Of a DNA stretch of 64,000 bases, positions 55,778 through 64,000 are shown in pieces (position 1 is the first letter of the stretch; each line of letters begins with the position of its first letter). The notes under the pieces are model-generated. The model worked only from the letters and a program-made list of their open reading frames with translations, ran no database searches and was not told the DNA's origin. Location: positions 124,001 through 188,000 of the forward strand of contig NZ_CP072548.1 in the NCBI RefSeq assembly GCF_017798005.1. The letters run 5' to 3'. Made by a program: the position numbers and the translations under genes. The stretch comes from Aggregatibacter sp. 2125159857. Its GTDB lineage: Bacteria > Pseudomonadota > Gammaproteobacteria > Enterobacterales > Pasteurellaceae.

Positions 55778-58700
55778 TTATTCTTCGTCCAAGTCGATGT
55801 TGATACCAAGTGAACGGATTTCTTTCATGATTACGTTGAAAGATTCCGGTGTGCCCGGATCCATTTGTTGGTTGCCGCTGACGATGTTTTTATACATCTT
55901 CGTACGACCGTTCACATCATCGGATTTCACAGTTAACATTTCTTGTAAGGTATAAGCCGCACCATAAGCTTCAAGTGCCCATACCTCCATCTCACCGAAA
56001 CGTTGACCACCGAATTGCGCCTTACCACCCAACGGTTGTTGAGTAACAAGACTATAAGAACCGGTTGAACGCGCGTGCATTTTGTCATCAACCAAGTGGT
56101 TCAATTTGAGCATATACATGTAACCTACTGTTACCGGACGCTCGAATTTCTCACCTGTACGACCATCATAAAGGGTAATTTGACCGGAAGTCGGTAAACC
56201 ACCAAGCTCTAATAAGCCTTTAATTTCTTTTTCATGGGCACCGTCGAATACCGGTGTCGCAATCGGCAAGCCTTTACGCAAGTTTTGCGCTAAACGCATC
56301 ACTTCTTCGTCAGTAAAGGTGCTGAGATCCACTTTTTGTGAACCGCCGCCAAGGTCATAGGCTTTTTGCATGTATTCACGCAATTTCGCGATAGATTGTT
56401 GTTGTTTAATCATCGCGTTAATTTGATCACCGATACCTTTTGCCGCCAAACCTAAGTGAGTTTCTAAGATTTGACCGATATTCATACGGGACGGAACGCC
56501 CAGCGGGTTCAATACGATTTCAACAGGTTGACCGTTTTCATCGTATGGCATGTCTTCCACAGGGTTAATTTTTGAGATAACCCCTTTATTACCGTGACGA
56601 CCCGCCATTTTATCACCCGGTTGAATTTGACGTTTCACTGCCAAGTACACTTTAACGACTTTTAACACGCCCGGTGCCAAATCGTCGCCTTGGATAATCT
56701 TGTTGCGTTGAACTTCTAATTTACGTTCAAATTCTTTGCGTAATTCTTCGTGTTGTTCCGCTAATTGCTCTAATTGGTGTTGTTTTTCCTCGTTATCTAA
56801 GGTTTGTTCCAACCATTTAGTGCGGTCTAATTTATCTAAGGATTTCGCATCGAAACCACCGGATAACAATAGGTTGCGGACACGCATAAACAAGCCGGCT
56901 TCCAAGATCTCAAACTCTTCGCTCAAGTCTTTTTTCGCTTGTTTTAACTGCATTTCTTCGATTTCTAACGCACGTTTGTCTTTTTCTACGCCATCGCGGG
57001 TAAACACTTGTACGTCGATAACGGTACCGGAAACGCTGTTTGGTACGCGTAAAGAAGAGTCTTTCACATCAGACGCTTTTTCACCGAAGATCGCGCGTAA
57101 TAATTTTTCTTCCGGGGTTAATTGGGTTTCACCTTTTGGTGTCACTTTACCGACCAGAATATCGCCGCCCTTCACTTCTGCACCGATATACACGATACCG
57201 GATTCGTCCAATTTGCTTAATGCAGCTTCACCGACGTTAGGAATATCTGCGGTAATTTCTTCCACACCTAATTTGGTATCACGCGCCACACAAGAAAGCT
57301 CTTGAATGTGAATAGTAGTGAAACGATCTTGTTGTACCACACGTTCGGAAACTAACATGGAGTCTTCGAAGTTATAACCGTTCCACGGCATGAACGCCAC
57401 GCGAATATTTTGACCGAGTGCTAACTCACCTAAATCGGTAGAAGGACCATCCGCCAAAATTTCACCACGCTCAACCGGCTCACCTAATTCCACACAAGGA
57501 ATTTGGTTAATACAGGTGTTTTGGTTAGAACGGGTATATTTGATTAAGTTATAAATATCAATACCGGCTTCGCCCGCAACGGTTTCGTCTTCATTGACTT
57601 TCACCACGATACGGGAAGCGTCCACGTATTGAATCGTACCACCGCGTTTTGCAACAACCGCAACACCGGAGTCAAGCGCTACCGCTTTCTCAATACCAGT
57701 ACCGACCAATGGTTTGTCTGCGCGTAATGTTGGTACTGCTTGACGTTGCATGTTCGCACCCATCAAGGCACGGTTCGCATCGTCATGCTCTAAGAATGGA
57801 ATCAAAGCTGCCGCCACAGAAACCACTTGTTGGGTAGAAACGTCCATATAGTGAATTTCTTCAGGTTTATAAAGACCTGATTCACCATGTTCACCACGAC
57901 AGGTAACAAACGCATCGGTGAAACGGAACTCTTCATCAAGATTTGAGTTCGCCTGTGCGATAACGTATTTACCTTCTTCAATCGCAGAAAGGTATTCAAT
58001 TTCTTCAGTCACTTGGCCATTGACGACTTTACGATATGGTGTTTCTAAGAAACCGTAGTCGTTGGTACGTGCATAAACAGAAAGCGAGTTAATCAAACCG
58101 ATGTTCGGACCTTCAGGGGTTTCAATCGGACACACACGACCATAGTGAGTTGCATGTACGTCACGCACCTCAAAACCGGCACGTTCACGAGTTAAACCGC
58201 CCGGACCCAATGCAGAAATACGACGTTTGTGTGTAACTTCTGATAACGGGTTGTTTTGGTCCATAAATTGAGATAATTGAGATGAACCAAAGAATTCTTT
58301 CACTGCAGCAGAAATCGGTTTCGCATTAATTAAATCTTGTGGTGTAACCGCTTCCAGATCACCTAAAGACAAGCGCTCTTTCACCGCGCGTTCAACACGC
58401 ACTAAACCGATACGGAATTGGTTCTCTGCCATTTCACCCACTGAACGAATACGACGGTTACCCAAGTGGTCGATATCATCCACTTCACCACGACCGTTAC
58501 GAATTTCGATCAATTTCTTCATGACATTAACGATATCTTCGTTACTTAATGTGCCACTACCGGTAGTTTCTTCAATGCCTAAAGAGCGATTGAATTTCAT
58601 ACGACCTACCGCAGATAAATCATAACGGTCGGAAGAGAAGAATAAATTCTCAAATAACGCTTCAGCCGCTTCTTTTGTCGGTGGCTCGCCCGGACGCATC

Positions 58701-59806
58701 ATGCGATAGATTTCGACTAGCGCACTCAAACGATCATAAGAAGGGTCAACACGTAAGGTTTCAGAAATATACGGACCATAATCAAGATCATTCGTAAACA
58801 AAGTCTCAATTTGTGTATAACCGGCTTGTGCCAATTTAGCCAATAACTCAAGGGAAAGCTCCATATTGGCAGGGCAAACCAATTCACCGGTTTCAAGATC
58901 CACATAATCTTTTGCTGCAACTTTGCCAACAATATATTCAGTCGGCACTTCAACTTGTGTGATGTTGTCTTTTTCTAAAGCTTTAATATGACGTGCAGTG
59001 ATGCGACGACCACGTTCAACATACACTTTGCCATTAGCTTCAATATCAAATGCTGCCGTTTCACCACGTAAACGTTCAGGCATTAGATTCATCAGCAATT
59101 TATTATCTTTAATTTCGAAGACAACTTTATCAAAGAAAAGATCTAGGATTTGTTCAGTGGTGTAACCTAACGCACGCAAGATAATGGTTGCCGGTAATTT
59201 ACGACGACGGTCAATACGCGCATATAAGTTATCTTTTGGATCAAACTCAAAATCCAACCATGAACCACGGTAAGGAATAATACGTGCGTTATATAGCACT
59301 TTACCTGAAGAGTGCGTTTTACCTTTGTCACTATCAAAGAATACACCCGGACTACGGTGTAATTGAGACACGATAACACGCTCGGTACCGTTAATCACAA
59401 AAGTACCGTTATCGGTCATTAAGGGGATTTCCCCCATGTAAACTTCTTGTTCTTTAATATCTTTGATCGTACCCGGTGCAGCGTCTTTGTCATAACTTAC
59501 TAAGCGTAATTTCACGCGTAATGGTGCTGCATAGGTGGTGCCACGGATTTGACATTCACGCACATCAAATACCGGCTCGCCTAATTGATAGCTAACATAT
59601 TGTAATTCGGTATTTCCATTGGTACTGACAATAGGGAATACTGAACGGAAAGCGGCCTCTAAGCCTTGCTGACCATCCGGATCTCGTTGAATAAATTTCT
59701 CAAAAGAATCAAGCTGGATTGTTAATAAATAAGGAATATTTAAAACTTGCGGACGTTTGCCGAAGTCTTTACGAATTCGTTTTTTCTCGGTATAGGAGTA
59801 AACCAT
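55778..59806 (-). CDS. rpoB: RNA polymerase beta subunit
   Basis: The 1342-residue protein is exactly the length of E. coli RpoB. It starts [19 protein letters not shown] with AGAGGA 6 bases upstream. The rifampicin region reads [23 protein letters not shown]; the usual resistance positions (Asp516, His526, Ser531 in E. coli numbering) are wild type. One change nearby is VHATHYG where E. coli has Pro. Core catalytic blocks ([34 protein letters not shown]) are intact. It is in the operon rplJ-rplL-rpoB-rpoC. Confidence 0.98.
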   Translation of the reverse strand: MVYSYTEKKRIRKDFGKRPQVLNIPYLLTIQLDSFEKFIQRDPDGQQGLEAAFRSVFPIVSTNGNTELQYVSYQLGEPVFDVRECQIRGTTYAAPLRVKLRLVSYDKDAAPGTIKDIKEQEVYMGEIPLMTDNGTFVINGTERVIVSQLHRSPGVFFDSDKGKTHSSGKVLYNARIIPYRGSWLDFEFDPKDNLYARIDRRRKLPATIILRALGYTTEQILDLFFDKVVFEIKDNKLLMNLMPERLRGETAAFDIEANGKVYVERGRRITARHIKALEKDNITQVEVPTEYIVGKVAAKDYVDLETGELVCPANMELSLELLAKLAQAGYTQIETLFTNDLDYGPYISETLRVDPSYDRLSALVEIYRMMRPGEPPTKEAAEALFENLFFSSDRYDLSAVGRMKFNRSLGIEETTGSGTLSNEDIVNVMKKLIEIRNGRGEVDDIDHLGNRRIRSVGEMAENQFRIGLVRVERAVKERLSLGDLEAVTPQDLINAKPISAAVKEFFGSSQLSQFMDQNNPLSEVTHKRRISALGPGGLTRERAGFEVRDVHATHYGRVCPIETPEGPNIGLINSLSVYARTNDYGFLETPYRKVVNGQVTEEIEYLSAIEEGKYVIAQANSNLDEEFRFTDAFVTCRGEHGESGLYKPEEIHYMDVSTQQVVSVAAALIPFLEHDDANRALMGANMQRQAVPTLRADKPLVGTGIEKAVALDSGVAVVAKRGGTIQYVDASRIVVKVNEDETVAGEAGIDIYNLIKYTRSNQNTCINQIPCVELGEPVERGEILADGPSTDLGELALGQNIRVAFMPWNGYNFEDSMLVSERVVQQDRFTTIHIQELSCVARDTKLGVEEITADIPNVGEAALSKLDESGIVYIGAEVKGGDILVGKVTPKGETQLTPEEKLLRAIFGEKASDVKDSSLRVPNSVSGTVIDVQVFTRDGVEKDKRALEIEEMQLKQAKKDLSEEFEILEAGLFMRVRNLLLSGGFDAKSLDKLDRTKWLEQTLDNEEKQHQLEQLAEQHEELRKEFERKLEVQRNKIIQGDDLAPGVLKVVKVYLAVKRQIQPGDKMAGRHGNKGVISKINPVEDMPYDENGQPVEIVLNPLGVPSRMNIGQILETHLGLAAKGIGDQINAMIKQQQSIAKLREYMQKAYDLGGGSQKVDLSTFTDEEVMRLAQNLRKGLPIATPVFDGAHEKEIKGLLELGGLPTSGQITLYDGRTGEKFERPVTVGYMYMLKLNHLVDDKMHARSTGSYSLVTQQPLGGKAQFGGQRFGEMEVWALEAYGAAYTLQEMLTVKSDDVNGRTKMYKNIVSGNQQMDPGTPESFNVIMKEIRSLGINIDLDEE

Positions 59807-60012
59807 AGGGTTCCTCTGTTTGCTGTTCAGTGACCCACAATCAACACACAATAATTTGGGCAAAAATTGGTGATAACATATTAGATACCGTTTTAGATGA
59901 CCGCACTATGAACCTTACTTCTTGAGTGGGTGACTCAAATTAAAATGCTGAATTTAATCTGAGGAAACAAAAGTAATTAAACGGCAAATTTACTTCTGTT
60001 TTTGATAGCACA

Positions 60013-60042
60013 AAATGGCTGATGGTCACCCACCAGCCATTT
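60013..60042 (-). promoter_or_regulatory. rplL-rpoB intercistronic hairpin (attenuator or RNase III site)
   Basis: On the minus strand AAATGGCTGGTGG, a GTGA tetraloop and CCATCAGCCATTT form a 13-bp stem with one G-T pair, about 33 bases after rplL. No T run follows. E. coli has a partial terminator and an RNase III site in the same interval. Confidence 0.65.
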
Positions 60043-60074
60043 AGCCTGAGAAACAGGACAAAATAAAATCAAAA

Positions 60075-60446
60075 TTATTTGATTTCTACTTTCGCGCCAG
60101 CTTCTTCTAATTCTTTCTTAAGTGCTTCTGCTTCTGCTTTAGCGATGCCTTCTTTCAATACAGCCGGTGCAGATTCAACTAAGTCTTTAGCTTCTTTTAA
60201 GCCTAAACCGGTTGCACCACGTACTGCTTTGATTACTGCTACTTTGTTAGCACCCGCTTCAGCAAGAACTACGTCGAATTCAGTTTTTTCTTCTGCCGCT
60301 GCTGCTGCACCACCTGCTGGCGCTGCTGCTACTGCTGCCGCTGCGGAAACACCGAATTTTTCTTCCATCGCTGTGATTAATTCAACGATTTCAGTTACAG
60401 ATTTAGAAGCAATCGCTTCAATGATTTGTTCGTTAGTTAATGACAT
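60075..60446 (-). CDS. rplL: 50S ribosomal protein L7/L12
   Basis: The 123-residue protein has the N-terminal dimerisation helices ([23 protein letters not shown]), the Ala/Gly-rich hinge (about 35-52) and the C-terminal factor-binding domain ([32 protein letters not shown]). It forms the L10-anchored stalk that recruits translation GTPases. The ATG at 60446 was chosen; three upstream codons (to 60455) are not family-like. Confidence 0.98.
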   Translation of the reverse strand: MSLTNEQIIEAIASKSVTEIVELITAMEEKFGVSAAAAVAAAPAGGAAAAAEEKTEFDVVLAEAGANKVAVIKAVRGATGLGLKEAKDLVESAPAVLKEGIAKAEAEALKKELEEAGAKVEIK

Positions 60447-60497
60447 AACAATCAATTCCTAAAGTAAATAAAGTTAATTGGATGAAGAAACGCTTGA

Positions 60498-60989
60498 TTA
60501 AGCCGCTTCTTGTAATTTGTCGCGTAATGCCGCAAAAGTGCGAACAAGTTTGCCTGCCGCAGCTTCTTTCATTGTGCCCATTAAACGTGCAATTGCTTCG
60601 TCGTAAGTCGGTAATGTTGCTAAGAATTCAACATCTTGGATCTTACCTTCAAAGGCTGCACCTTTAAGTTCAAACTTATCGTTTGCTTTTGCAAATTCTT
60701 TGAACAAACGTGCTGCAGCACCTGGATGTTCAGTAGAGAATGCGATAAGTGTTGGACCGGTAAATGTGTCTTTCAAACATTCGAATTCAGTGCCTTCTAC
60801 CGCACGACGTAATAAAGTATTACGAACAACGCGCATAGAAACACCGGCTTCGCGTGCAGATTTACGCAATTCGGTCATTTTGTCTACTGTAACACCACGG
60901 GAATCCGCGATCACAGCAGAAAGGGCACCTTTGGCTGCTTCATTTACTTCGGCAACAATTGCTTGTTTGTCTTGAAGATTTAATGCCAT
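60498..60989 (-). CDS. rplJ: 50S ribosomal protein L10
   Basis: The 163-residue protein begins [21 protein letters not shown], typical of proteobacterial L10, and ends in the helical segment that binds L7/L12 dimers. It forms the base of the stalk and, with L12, represses its own operon through the leader upstream. It is the first gene of rplJ-rplL-rpoB-rpoC. Confidence 0.98.
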   Translation of the reverse strand: MALNLQDKQAIVAEVNEAAKGALSAVIADSRGVTVDKMTELRKSAREAGVSMRVVRNTLLRRAVEGTEFECLKDTFTGPTLIAFSTEHPGAAARLFKEFAKANDKFELKGAAFEGKIQDVEFLATLPTYDEAIARLMGTMKEAAAGKLVRTFAALRDKLQEAA

Positions 60990-61091
60990 TGGCTTTTAGC
61001 TCCTGAATACACTCCGATTGCTCGGAATTTAAATACCTAATAAAACGACTATTAGGACGAATTCGGTGCACAGAAGCAAGAAAATTCTTAT

Positions 61092-61180
61092 TCTGTTCAC
61101 CATCTACGTAGGATAATTAAGATTGCTCCCCTACGGTCTTGGACGGGGCTTGAATGAGGTCAAGCACCAACCAGAAATAC
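61092..61180 (-). promoter_or_regulatory. L10 leader (autoregulatory mRNA structure of rplJ)
   Basis: On the minus strand the region reads CTGGTTGGTGCTTG...CAAGCCCCGTCCAAGACCGTAGG...CCTACGTAGATGGTGAACAG. It matches the E. coli L10 leader words GGTTGG, CCGTC-AAGACCG and CCTGCGTAGACGGTGACAG in order, about 100 to 190 bases ahead of rplJ. L10(L12)4 binds this structure to shut down translation. Confidence 0.85.
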
Positions 61181-61217
61181 TAAACCGCAAATAAACTACG
61201 GTCTAAAAAGGTCAAAG

Positions 61218-61246
61218 ATTATAACGGTCGAAATATCGTTTGTAAA
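61218..61246 (-). promoter_or_regulatory. Promoter of rplJL-rpoBC
   Basis: On the minus strand TTTACA, a 17-base spacer and a perfect TATAAT lie just upstream of the L10 leader. Confidence 0.85.
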
Positions 61247-61290
61247 TGCTCGATGACAAAAAATCACCACTCAACAATGATAAACACCAG

Positions 61291-61320
61291 AAAAAATAAC
61301 CGCACTCATAAAAGTGCGGT
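61291..61320 (-). terminator. Inverted USS pair acting as rplKA terminator
   Basis: ACCGCACT and AGTGCGGT with a 6-base loop; on the minus strand the stem runs into TATTTTTTC, 25 bases after the rplA stop. It lies just before the rplJ promoter. Confidence 0.8.
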
Positions 61321-61344
61321 CATATTTCATTGTACTTTGATGAA

Positions 61345-62034
61345 TTACAGTGAAACTTGATCGATAGCTACACCAGCACCCATTGTCGTAGAAAGACTGA
61401 CTTTCTTAATGAAGATACCTTTAGAAGTTGCAGGTTTTGCTTTAGTTAAAGCGGCTAACAACGCTTGAAGGTTTTCTTTTAATTGTGCTTCAGAGAAGTT
61501 TGCTTTACCGATAGTGGTGTGAATGATACCGTTTTTATCATTACGGTAACGAACCTGACCGGATTTCGCATTTTTAACAGCATCAGCAACGTTTGGTGTC
61601 ACAGTACCCACTTTCGGGTTTGGCATTAAACCACGTGGGCCTAATACTTGACCTAATTGACCAACAACACGCATTGCATCAGGAGAAGCGATTACAACGT
61701 CAAAGTTCATTTCGCCTTTTTTAACTTGCTCTGCTAAGTCTTCCATACCGACTAAATCAGCGCCCGCTGCTTTAGCTGCTTCTGCGTTCGCACCTTGGGT
61801 GAATACAGCCACGCGAACTTCACGACCTGTACCATGTGGTAACACAGTTGCACCACGAACGTTTTGGTCAGATTTACGAGGATCAATACCTAAGTTTACT
61901 GCAACATCAACACTTTCAACGAACTTGGCTGTTGCGAATTGTTTTAATAACGCGATTGCTTCGTTGATTTCATATGCTTTAGTAGAATCTACGCCAGCTT
62001 TGATTGCTTTCATTTTTTTAGTCAATTTAGCCAT
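61345..62034 (-). CDS. rplA: 50S ribosomal protein L1
   Basis: The 229-residue protein has the L1 two-domain pattern: [20 protein letters not shown] at the start, [38 protein letters not shown] (the L1 signature), and the final [12 protein letters not shown]. It binds 23S rRNA at the E-site stalk and, in E. coli, represses the rplK-rplA mRNA. It begins 4 bp after the rplK stop. Confidence 0.98.
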   Translation of the reverse strand: MAKLTKKMKAIKAGVDSTKAYEINEAIALLKQFATAKFVESVDVAVNLGIDPRKSDQNVRGATVLPHGTGREVRVAVFTQGANAEAAKAAGADLVGMEDLAEQVKKGEMNFDVVIASPDAMRVVGQLGQVLGPRGLMPNPKVGTVTPNVADAVKNAKSGQVRYRNDKNGIIHTTIGKANFSEAQLKENLQALLAALTKAKPATSKGIFIKKVSLSTTMGAGVAIDQVSL

Positions 62035-62038
62035 CGTA

Positions 62039-62467
62039 TTATTCCTCCACCACTAAGCCCATTGAGCGAGCAGTACCAGCAATTGATTTCATTTTGGTTT
62101 CGATCGTCGCACCAGTCATATCTGCTGCTTTCGTTTCAGCGATTTGACGAACTTGATCTAAAGTGACTTTACCCACTTTATCTTTATTTGGTTTACCAGA
62201 ACCAGATTTGATACCTGCTGCTTTTTTCAATAAAACTGCTGCCGGTGGGGTTTTTGTAACGAACGTAAATGAACGGTCTGCATAGACAGTAATAACAACC
62301 GGAATTGGTAAACCTTTTTCTAAGCTCTCAGTACGCGCGTTGAATGCTTTACAGAATTCCATAATGTTCACACCTTGTTGACCTAATGCCGGACCAACTG
62401 GTGGTGATGGGTTTGCCATACCCGCTGCAACTTGCAACTTAACGTAGGCTTGGACTTTTTTTGCCAT
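62039..62467 (-). CDS. rplK: 50S ribosomal protein L11
   Basis: The 142-residue protein begins [29 protein letters not shown] after the Met (positions from 62464 leftward) and has the C-terminal rRNA-binding signature KTKMKSI-like [17 protein letters not shown]. It is part of the GTPase-associated centre and is needed for RelA activation. First gene of rplK-rplA, with its own promoter. Confidence 0.98.
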   Translation of the reverse strand: MAKKVQAYVKLQVAAGMANPSPPVGPALGQQGVNIMEFCKAFNARTESLEKGLPIPVVITVYADRSFTFVTKTPPAAVLLKKAAGIKSGSGKPNKDKVGKVTLDQVRQIAETKAADMTGATIETKMKSIAGTARSMGLVVEE

Positions 62468-62530
62468 TTTAGTTTCCTCTAAATGGGTGATAACGCTATT
62501 ACTAGCTCCCCTGTTGATAAAAAGGGTTGC

Positions 62531-62559
62531 ATTCTAATCAAAGGCAACCGGTTTTTCAA
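62531..62559 (-). promoter_or_regulatory. Promoter of rplK-rplA
   Basis: On the minus strand TTGAAA, a 17-base spacer and TAGAAT lie 64 bases ahead of the rplK ATG. Confidence 0.8.
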
Positions 62560-62579
62560 GTAAAATACTTGAGAAAGTC

Positions 62580-62613
62580 ACCGCACTTTATCCTAGTTGA
62601 TTTAAAGTGCGGT
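62580..62613. terminator. Inverted USS pair after nusG
   Basis: ACCGCACTTTA and TAAAGTGCGGT form an 11-bp stem between nusG and the rplK promoter. The bases after the stem on the minus strand (GACTTTCTC) are only moderately T-rich. Confidence 0.6.
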
Positions 62614-62634
62614 CAAATTTTTGAACATTTTTAA

Positions 62635-63186
62635 CTAGCTATTCTTTTCCACTTGACCAAATTCAAGCTCAACCGGTGTCGCACGGCCAAAGATAGATAC
62701 AGAGACTTTCAAGCGGCCTTTTTCGTAGTCGATTTCTTCGACTGTACCGTTGAAATCCATAAATGGTCCTTCAGTGACGCGGACTTCCTCGCCCGGTTGG
62801 AAAGTCGTTCTTGGTTTTGGTTTATCGCTATTTTGCTCTAAGCGATTTAGAATAATATCCGCTTCGCGATTGCTAATTGGTGCCGGTTTATCCGGTGTAC
62901 CACCAATGAAACCCATCACACGTGGCACGCTACGCACCAAGTGCCAAGTATCATCGTTCATTTCCATTTGTACTAACACATAACCCGGGAAATATTTACG
63001 TTCACTTTTGCGACGTTTACCTGCCACATTTTCCACGACTTCTTCTGTCGGCACTAACACTTCACCGAATTGATCTTCCATATTGTGAAGTTTGATATAT
63101 TCACGCAATGTGGTCGCAACACGCGCTTCAAAACCAGAGAAGGCCTGTAACACATACCAACGTTTTTTACTTGCGGTTTCGGTCAT
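62635..63186 (-). CDS. nusG: Transcription termination/antitermination factor NusG
   Basis: The 183-residue protein has an NGN domain ([38 protein letters not shown]) and a C-terminal KOW domain ([25 protein letters not shown]). It links RNA polymerase with Rho or with ribosomal S10. It starts 1 bp after the secE stop, the standard secE-nusG operon. Confidence 0.97.
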   Translation of the reverse strand: MTETASKKRWYVLQAFSGFEARVATTLREYIKLHNMEDQFGEVLVPTEEVVENVAGKRRKSERKYFPGYVLVQMEMNDDTWHLVRSVPRVMGFIGGTPDKPAPISNREADIILNRLEQNSDKPKPRTTFQPGEEVRVTEGPFMDFNGTVEEIDYEKGRLKVSVSIFGRATPVELEFGQVEKNS

Positions 63187-63187
63187 T

Positions 63188-63598
63188 TTAGAATCTCCAG
63201 TCAGTTAAGAAGGTAATGATACTCACGATAATTGAATCTAAGCCCCAGAGAATTAAAGACACAAACACAGTTACACCCACAACAATGAAAGTGGTTTGCG
63301 TTGCTTCCGGGCGGCTTGGCCAAACAATGCGACGTAATTCAGTGCGAGCATCTTGGAAGAAACCAAGTGCTTTTCGTCCTTGGTTAGTCATTGCCGCTAT
63401 CCCTAAAGCAATCAGTAGCAATACAACAACAGCAACAACACGGATCGGCGTGGAATATTGATCCTCGAAATAAATATTACCGAGAGCTGTTGCAGCAATG
63501 ATCACAACTGTCAACAACCATAAAAAAGTATTTAATCCTTTAGACTTTTCTTCAGGAGCCTCAGGCGTATGTTTCTTTTTTTCTATGTCTAATGCCAT
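63188..63598 (-). CDS. secE: Preprotein translocase subunit SecE
   Basis: The 136-residue inner-membrane protein has two N-terminal helices (about 23-41 and 52-69), the conserved amphipathic stretch [27 protein letters not shown], and a C-terminal third helix. This is the three-helix enterobacterial-type SecE (E. coli 127 residues). It clamps SecY in the translocon driven by SecA. First gene of secE-nusG. Confidence 0.96.
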   Translation of the reverse strand: MALDIEKKKHTPEAPEEKSKGLNTFLWLLTVVIIAATALGNIYFEDQYSTPIRVVAVVVLLLIALGIAAMTNQGRKALGFFQDARTELRRIVWPSRPEATQTTFIVVGVTVFVSLILWGLDSIIVSIITFLTDWRF

Positions 63599-63653
63599 AA
63601 ATTTAATCCATCGTAATAACGTAAAATAAGGAATCTTGTTGATAAGGCGCGAA

Positions 63654-63662
63654 ATTATAACA
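63654..63662 (-). promoter_or_regulatory. Extended -10 promoter of secE-nusG
   Basis: On the minus strand TGTTATAAT combines the extended TG with a perfect TATAAT, 56 bases before the secE ATG. The -35 region (TAGCTA) is poor, consistent with an extended -10 promoter. Confidence 0.65.
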
Positions 63663-63742
63663 ACTAATTCCTCAGTTAGCTATAAAAAGTTCCCACTGCA
63701 AAACAAGAGATGGCAATACAAGAACATCGCTCGGCAAAGTAA

Positions 63743-64000
63743 TTAGCACTGATCAGAGGCGCAAGATATGGTCTTTTTTGTATTAAGCGCATCCTCATTG
63801 CTACCCATTGCATCCATCAATGATTGCATTTTGCGTAAAATCATATTGAGAACAATGCCATAGGCCGGTACGAACAATAGAACACCAATAAAGAGTTTGA
63901 ATAAATAATCGACAAAACCGATTTCGACCCAGTGTTCCGCCATAAACGGATCGCTACTGGCATAAAAAGCTATCGCGAAGAACAAATAGGTATCTGCCAT
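63743..64000 (-). CDS. Queuosine-precursor transporter YhhQ (VUT family), C-terminal part (5' end outside window)
   Basis: The 85 visible residues show one or two hydrophobic helices and the YhhQ pattern FFAIAFYASSDPFMAEHWVEI and VDYLFKLFIGVLLFVPAYGIVLN. The Met at the window edge is probably internal, so the gene continues beyond the window. The family (DUF165) imports preQ1/preQ0 for tRNA queuosine. The C-terminus has a short hydrophilic tail ending SDQC. Confidence 0.75.
   Translation of the reverse strand: MADTYLFFAIAFYASSDPFMAEHWVEIGFVDYLFKLFIGVLLFVPAYGIVLNMILRKMQSLMDAMGSNEDALNTKKTISCASDQC

Noticed and set aside
1..64000. CRISPR arrays, insertion sequences, prophage genes, rRNA operons
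   Set aside because: I saw no regularly spaced direct repeats with unique spacers, no transposase or integrase frames, no phage structural genes and no rRNA sequence. The 47-bp units near 45121 lack spacer structure.

Overview
The window is a piece of a Pasteurellaceae chromosome. The 9-mer AAGTGCGGT / ACCGCACTT, the Haemophilus-type DNA uptake sequence (USS), recurs roughly every kilobase inside and between genes. Gene content (comM, secM-secA, glmS-hupA-yjaG-hemE-nudC, the rif region) and moderate GC also fit. CDI-type genes together with a Haemophilus-type USS make Aggregatibacter or a close Haemophilus relative the best guess; species is inference.

Layout. 1-4156: 3' end of a large CdiA/FHA-type exoprotein with a VENN motif and an EndoU nuclease tail, its presumed immunity gene, then a second orphan EndoU-like tail with its own immunity gene. 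4157-4385: palindromic repeats. 4386-8148: MFS efflux pump, mobB, YczE-like membrane protein, family-9 glycosyltransferase. 8461-21069: gltS, pepD, gpt, envC-yibQ, comM, yihA, a VirK-like gene, a DUF3298 lipoprotein, mgtC-like and rluE, an MBL-fold hydrolase. 21176-25686: pckA, bifunctional glutathionylspermidine synthetase/amidase, a MerR regulator, dciA. 25778-29365: secM-secA-mutT. 29426-33158: small secreted protein, tRNA-Ser and two tRNA-Arg, rep, a lipoprotein, an outer-membrane barrel. 33375-38820: polA, cupin, GST, and a thiosulfate-transporter/TusA pair. 39115-41229: a GmrSD-like defence gene broken by one in-frame TAA. 41599-45085: divergent ssb and uvrA under a LexA box. 45543-51242: glmS, a DeoR regulator, hupA, yjaG, hemE, nudC. 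51407-63598: rpoC, rpoB, rplL, rplJ, rplA, rplK, nusG, secE, all on the minus strand. 63743-64000: 3' end of a YhhQ-type transporter.

Most of the window is housekeeping. The parts that stand out are: (i) the tandem EndoU toxin/immunity tails; (ii) a very short SecM ending in HAPIRAGP, a mix of the E. coli and Mannheimia arrest motifs, placed directly before secA; (iii) the interrupted GmrSD gene, flanked by palindromes and by a 45-bp direct repeat, with a near-perfect Neisseria-type uptake word just after its stop, which suggests exchange between naturally competent neighbours; (iv) two families of short intergenic palindromes, one with a compensatory base-pair swap; (v) inverted USS pairs used as terminators, except the one inside rpoB-rpoC, which lacks a T tract.

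Start codons were chosen by ribosome-binding site and by how known family members begin. No database search was possible, so family names come from recognised motifs and overall sequence pattern.
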